The position numbers were made by a program, and so were the translations under genes. From Planctomycetaceae bacterium (GTDB taxonomy: Bacteria; Planctomycetota; Phycisphaerae; SM23-33), in assembly GCA_021371965.1 (NCBI GenBank), contig JAJFVE010000006.1:1-59759 (forward strand): DNA of 59,759 nt, written 5' to 3'. The notes beneath the pieces are model-generated. The model was not told the origin of the DNA and made no database searches. It saw only the letters and a list, made by a program, of their open reading frames with translations. This document shows positions 57,897 through 59,759 of the stretch, in pieces. Within the stretch, counting starts at the first letter, position 1; the number at the start of each line of letters is the position of its first letter.

Positions 57897-59759
57897 TTAT
57901 CTGCCGATGCCGCGGCCCAAGCCGCCACCGAAACCGCGCGTCACACCGCCCTCAGCGGTGAATTGATAAGCTCCAATCTCCCAACTCCCGAAGTTGTCGG
58001 GATTCACGCCGTCCGGGTCCAGGTAACTCGTCCCAACCCCCAGATCCGTTCCCACATTGCGGCAGGGCGATCCCGCTTGCAAGTGCAGATCCGTGAACTC
58101 CGTCACGAGCAGGGGGTCGTCCGTAATGGACCCCGTCCCGCCCTCATCGCTCGACTCGAAATAATCGTTAGTCAGGAAGGTCGCGATGCCGTTCTGCGGG
58201 GTATCGTAGGTCCATACATCGTCGATGTGTCGCAGGATGCAGTTCTTCATGTTGAGCACGCCCGCGTCACTGTGGACCAGGACGCCCGCCCGGACCGCCC
58301 GCCAGATCGTGTCGTTGAGCAGATTGAGGGTGCCGCCCGCCACCACAAATTTCGTGTTCTCGGCGACCTCCACCGTCTGGCACTGGTAGTTGACGGTGCC
58401 GTAGACCACGCTGAGCGAATTAGTCGCTCCCAGCGTAAGCTGGCCAGAGATCGTCAGCGTACCGCCCGGAGCACTGACCCAAACGGGACGGTTCCACGTG
58501 TACCCGGTCGGGACGGCCGTAGAGGCCCCGTTGGGCGTGAACGCGTACGCCCCTTTGCCCGCGAAGACGAACGCGGTGCTCGCCGTGCTGGTGAATGTGC
58601 AGGCTCCGGGCGCGGGCATGGTCAGGCTACCATAGATCGTGTTAGCGGTGTTGCCGAAGTCGAGCGTGGGCCCGTTGGTGATCCCGGTCAAATTGATGTT
58701 CTTGCCTAACCGCGGTCCGTTCGCGGTGAAGGTCCGGCCGGGCGTGTCAAAGGAGGCGCCATCCAGATAGACGGTGTCTTGCGGCAAGGGCATCCGCGCT
58801 GGGGTAGCCCCACCGCTCGTTGTCTTCCAGTTGTCGGCGGTGATCCAGTATTGTGACGAGTACACGCAGTAGCAGTCCATCGGCGCGGTGAACGTGATGC
58901 GGCTATTCGTCCCGCAGTCACCGGAGCCACCGGTGATCGCACTGAGGTTCCACTGCTCCAGGACTTCCGTGGAGCCGGTCGGCCAGGTCACGCCCGCGAA
59001 CTCGGTTTCTTCCGCTTTGGTATAACCCGCGAGGGTCATGTGCAACTTGTCCAGGCTCCAACCGGCGCGCAGGGCATCTGCGTCATCGGGATCTTCCATC
59101 GTGGCGTAAAGGGGGATGCGGTAGTCCACGTTGGCAGCCCCCTCCACCGGGTCCATGATCCAGGTATTGACCAGATCCAATTGAGCCTGCTTGGTTGCGT
59201 CCCAGCCGGGGCTGCCCTCCCGCGGCGGGATGGTCACGGCGACAACGATCGCACCGGCCTCGTGGGCCGCTGTGTACATCGCCTGCAGGTCAGTCTCCAC
59301 ATCCGCAGCACTGACGCTGTTGTTGAGGTCATTGGTCCCCGCCATGATGATGACGTGCGAGACCCCCGGCACCGCGAGGGCGTCCGTGGCGAGTCGTACG
59401 GCGGCCATGTTGTCCGCCGTGTCGCCCGAAATGCCTTTGTTCAGGATCGCATAATCCCCGCCCGCCTGCCGCACGACCAGGTCGTTGAGGATGAACGCAC
59501 CCACACCAGCGTTCCCGTAGCTCATGCCCTGGGTGATGCTGTCACCCATGAGGACGACGACGTGTCCAGCGCTGTACGGTGCCGCGTAGACGCCGTCGAG
59601 GTCGCAATGTTGGCCGCTGACGGTCCCTTGCACCATGACGCCGCGAGCACCACTGTTCAGGGGATAGGCACCAATCAGGAGCCGCTGATTGACGGCATAG
59701 CCGTGCAGGTCCAGGTCACCCGTGACCGTCACATTGCCGCCCAGAAGCACACCATAGCC
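57897..59759 (-). CDS. SGNH/GDSL-esterase tailspike, main part (5' end beyond the window)
   Basis: Open at 59759 (GYGVLLGGNVTVTG). Contains SGNH blocks: GDSITQG, NKGISGDTADN, IIMAGTNDLNN, DKLHMTLAGY, the Ser, Gly, Asn and His of the catalytic site (residues ~70-240). Then beta-helix-like repeats (NITADNWK-type, GNTANTIYGSLT, TISGQLTLGATN) and a C-terminal strand region ending GFGGGLGRGIG. Likely a deacetylating/deesterifying receptor-binding spike. Probably joined to 206->1. Confidence 0.75.
   Translation of the reverse strand, partial: GYGVLLGGNVTVTGDLDLHGYAVNQRLLIGAYPLNSGARGVMVQGTVSGQHCDLDGVYAAPYSAGHVVVLMGDSITQGMSYGNAGVGAFILNDLVVRQAGGDYAILNKGISGDTADNMAAVRLATDALAVPGVSHVIIMAGTNDLNNSVSAADVETDLQAMYTAAHEAGAIVVAVTIPPREGSPGWDATKQAQLDLVNTWIMDPVEGAANVDYRIPLYATMEDPDDADALRAGWSLDKLHMTLAGYTKAEETEFAGVTWPTGSTEVLEQWNLSAITGGSGDCGTNSRITFTAPMDCYCVYSSQYWITADNWKTTSGGATPARMPLPQDTVYLDGASFDTPGRTFTANGPRLGKNINLTGITNGPTLDFGNTANTIYGSLTMPAPGACTFTSTASTAFVFAGKGAYAFTPNGASTAVPTGYTWNRPVWVSAPGGTLTISGQLTLGATNSLSVVYGTVNYQCQTVEVAENTKFVVAGGTLNLLNDTIWRAVRAGVLVHSDAGVLNMKNCILRHIDDVWTYDTPQNGIATFLTNDYFESSDEGGTGSITDDPLLVTEFTDLHLQAGSPCRNVGTDLGVGTSYLDPDGVNPDNFGSWEIGAYQFTAEGGVTRGFGGGLGRGIGR

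Noticed and set aside
1..59759. CRISPR arrays, insertion sequences or direct terminal repeats
   Set aside because: No regularly spaced repeats, no transposase and no identical sequence at the window ends were seen.

Overview
The window looks like the essentially complete, circularly permuted genome of an uncultured, GC-rich, short-tailed (podovirus-type) temperate phage. It encodes small and large terminase, a P22-like portal, a scaffold, an N4-gp56-type capsid protein, a head-tail adaptor, a nozzle-like protein, internal virion proteins, two enzymatic tailspikes, lysis genes, a tyrosine integrase with a tRNA-derived attachment site, and an early replication/recombination/DNA-modification region. 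No tape measure, tail tube or baseplate gene is visible. Ribosome binding sites are Shine-Dalgarno type. A small outer-membrane-barrel-like protein and repeated Sec/Tat-like signal peptides point to a diderm host. Planctomycetota or another PVC-group host is possible but not shown.

Layout, read mostly on the minus strand. 14084->1 carries TerS, TerL, a Tat-like protein, the portal, about a dozen small proteins, scaffold, capsid and a repeat-rich putative fibre, then three small secreted proteins and the 5' end of an SGNH-esterase spike gene. That gene appears to continue at 59759->57897, followed by adaptor, nozzle, ejection proteins, a 1978-residue virion protein with an ADP-ribosyltransferase-like domain and a pectate-lyase-like spike (down to 43418), then lysis genes (43028->42145). 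So the late module is continuous across the window ends. A small plus-strand block (14319-15761) sits next to TerS.

16864->15828 is a small operon that starts with the barrel-like protein. 31806->16994 is the early region: YqaJ nuclease, a RecT-neighbourhood protein, a Rad50/SbcC-like ATPase, wHTH and replication-initiator-like proteins, DnaB helicase, two radical-SAM-like proteins, a DUF1064-like nuclease, HNH, and three DNA methyltransferases. One methyltransferase is split by a frameshift at a run of seven G. 41948->38282 is a second accessory operon of small proteins.

The lysogeny side (32400-37150) holds the integrase (34074-35054, plus), an attP-like 3' half of tRNA-Gly(TCC) at 33917-33957, two homing-type nucleases (HNH-AP2 and GIY-YIG) flanking the integrase, and unusually structured non-coding DNA: tandem three-way junctions, strings of hairpins and two potential pseudoknots. 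A divergent promoter region (37030-37152) carries a long dyad operator. Four copies of a second palindrome (CTTGT-N4-ACAAG) sit in promoter regions at 16949, 31817, 42094 and 42664 and probably define a regulon. Adjacent genes commonly overlap as ATGA, GTGA, TAATG or TGATG, so translational coupling is likely throughout.
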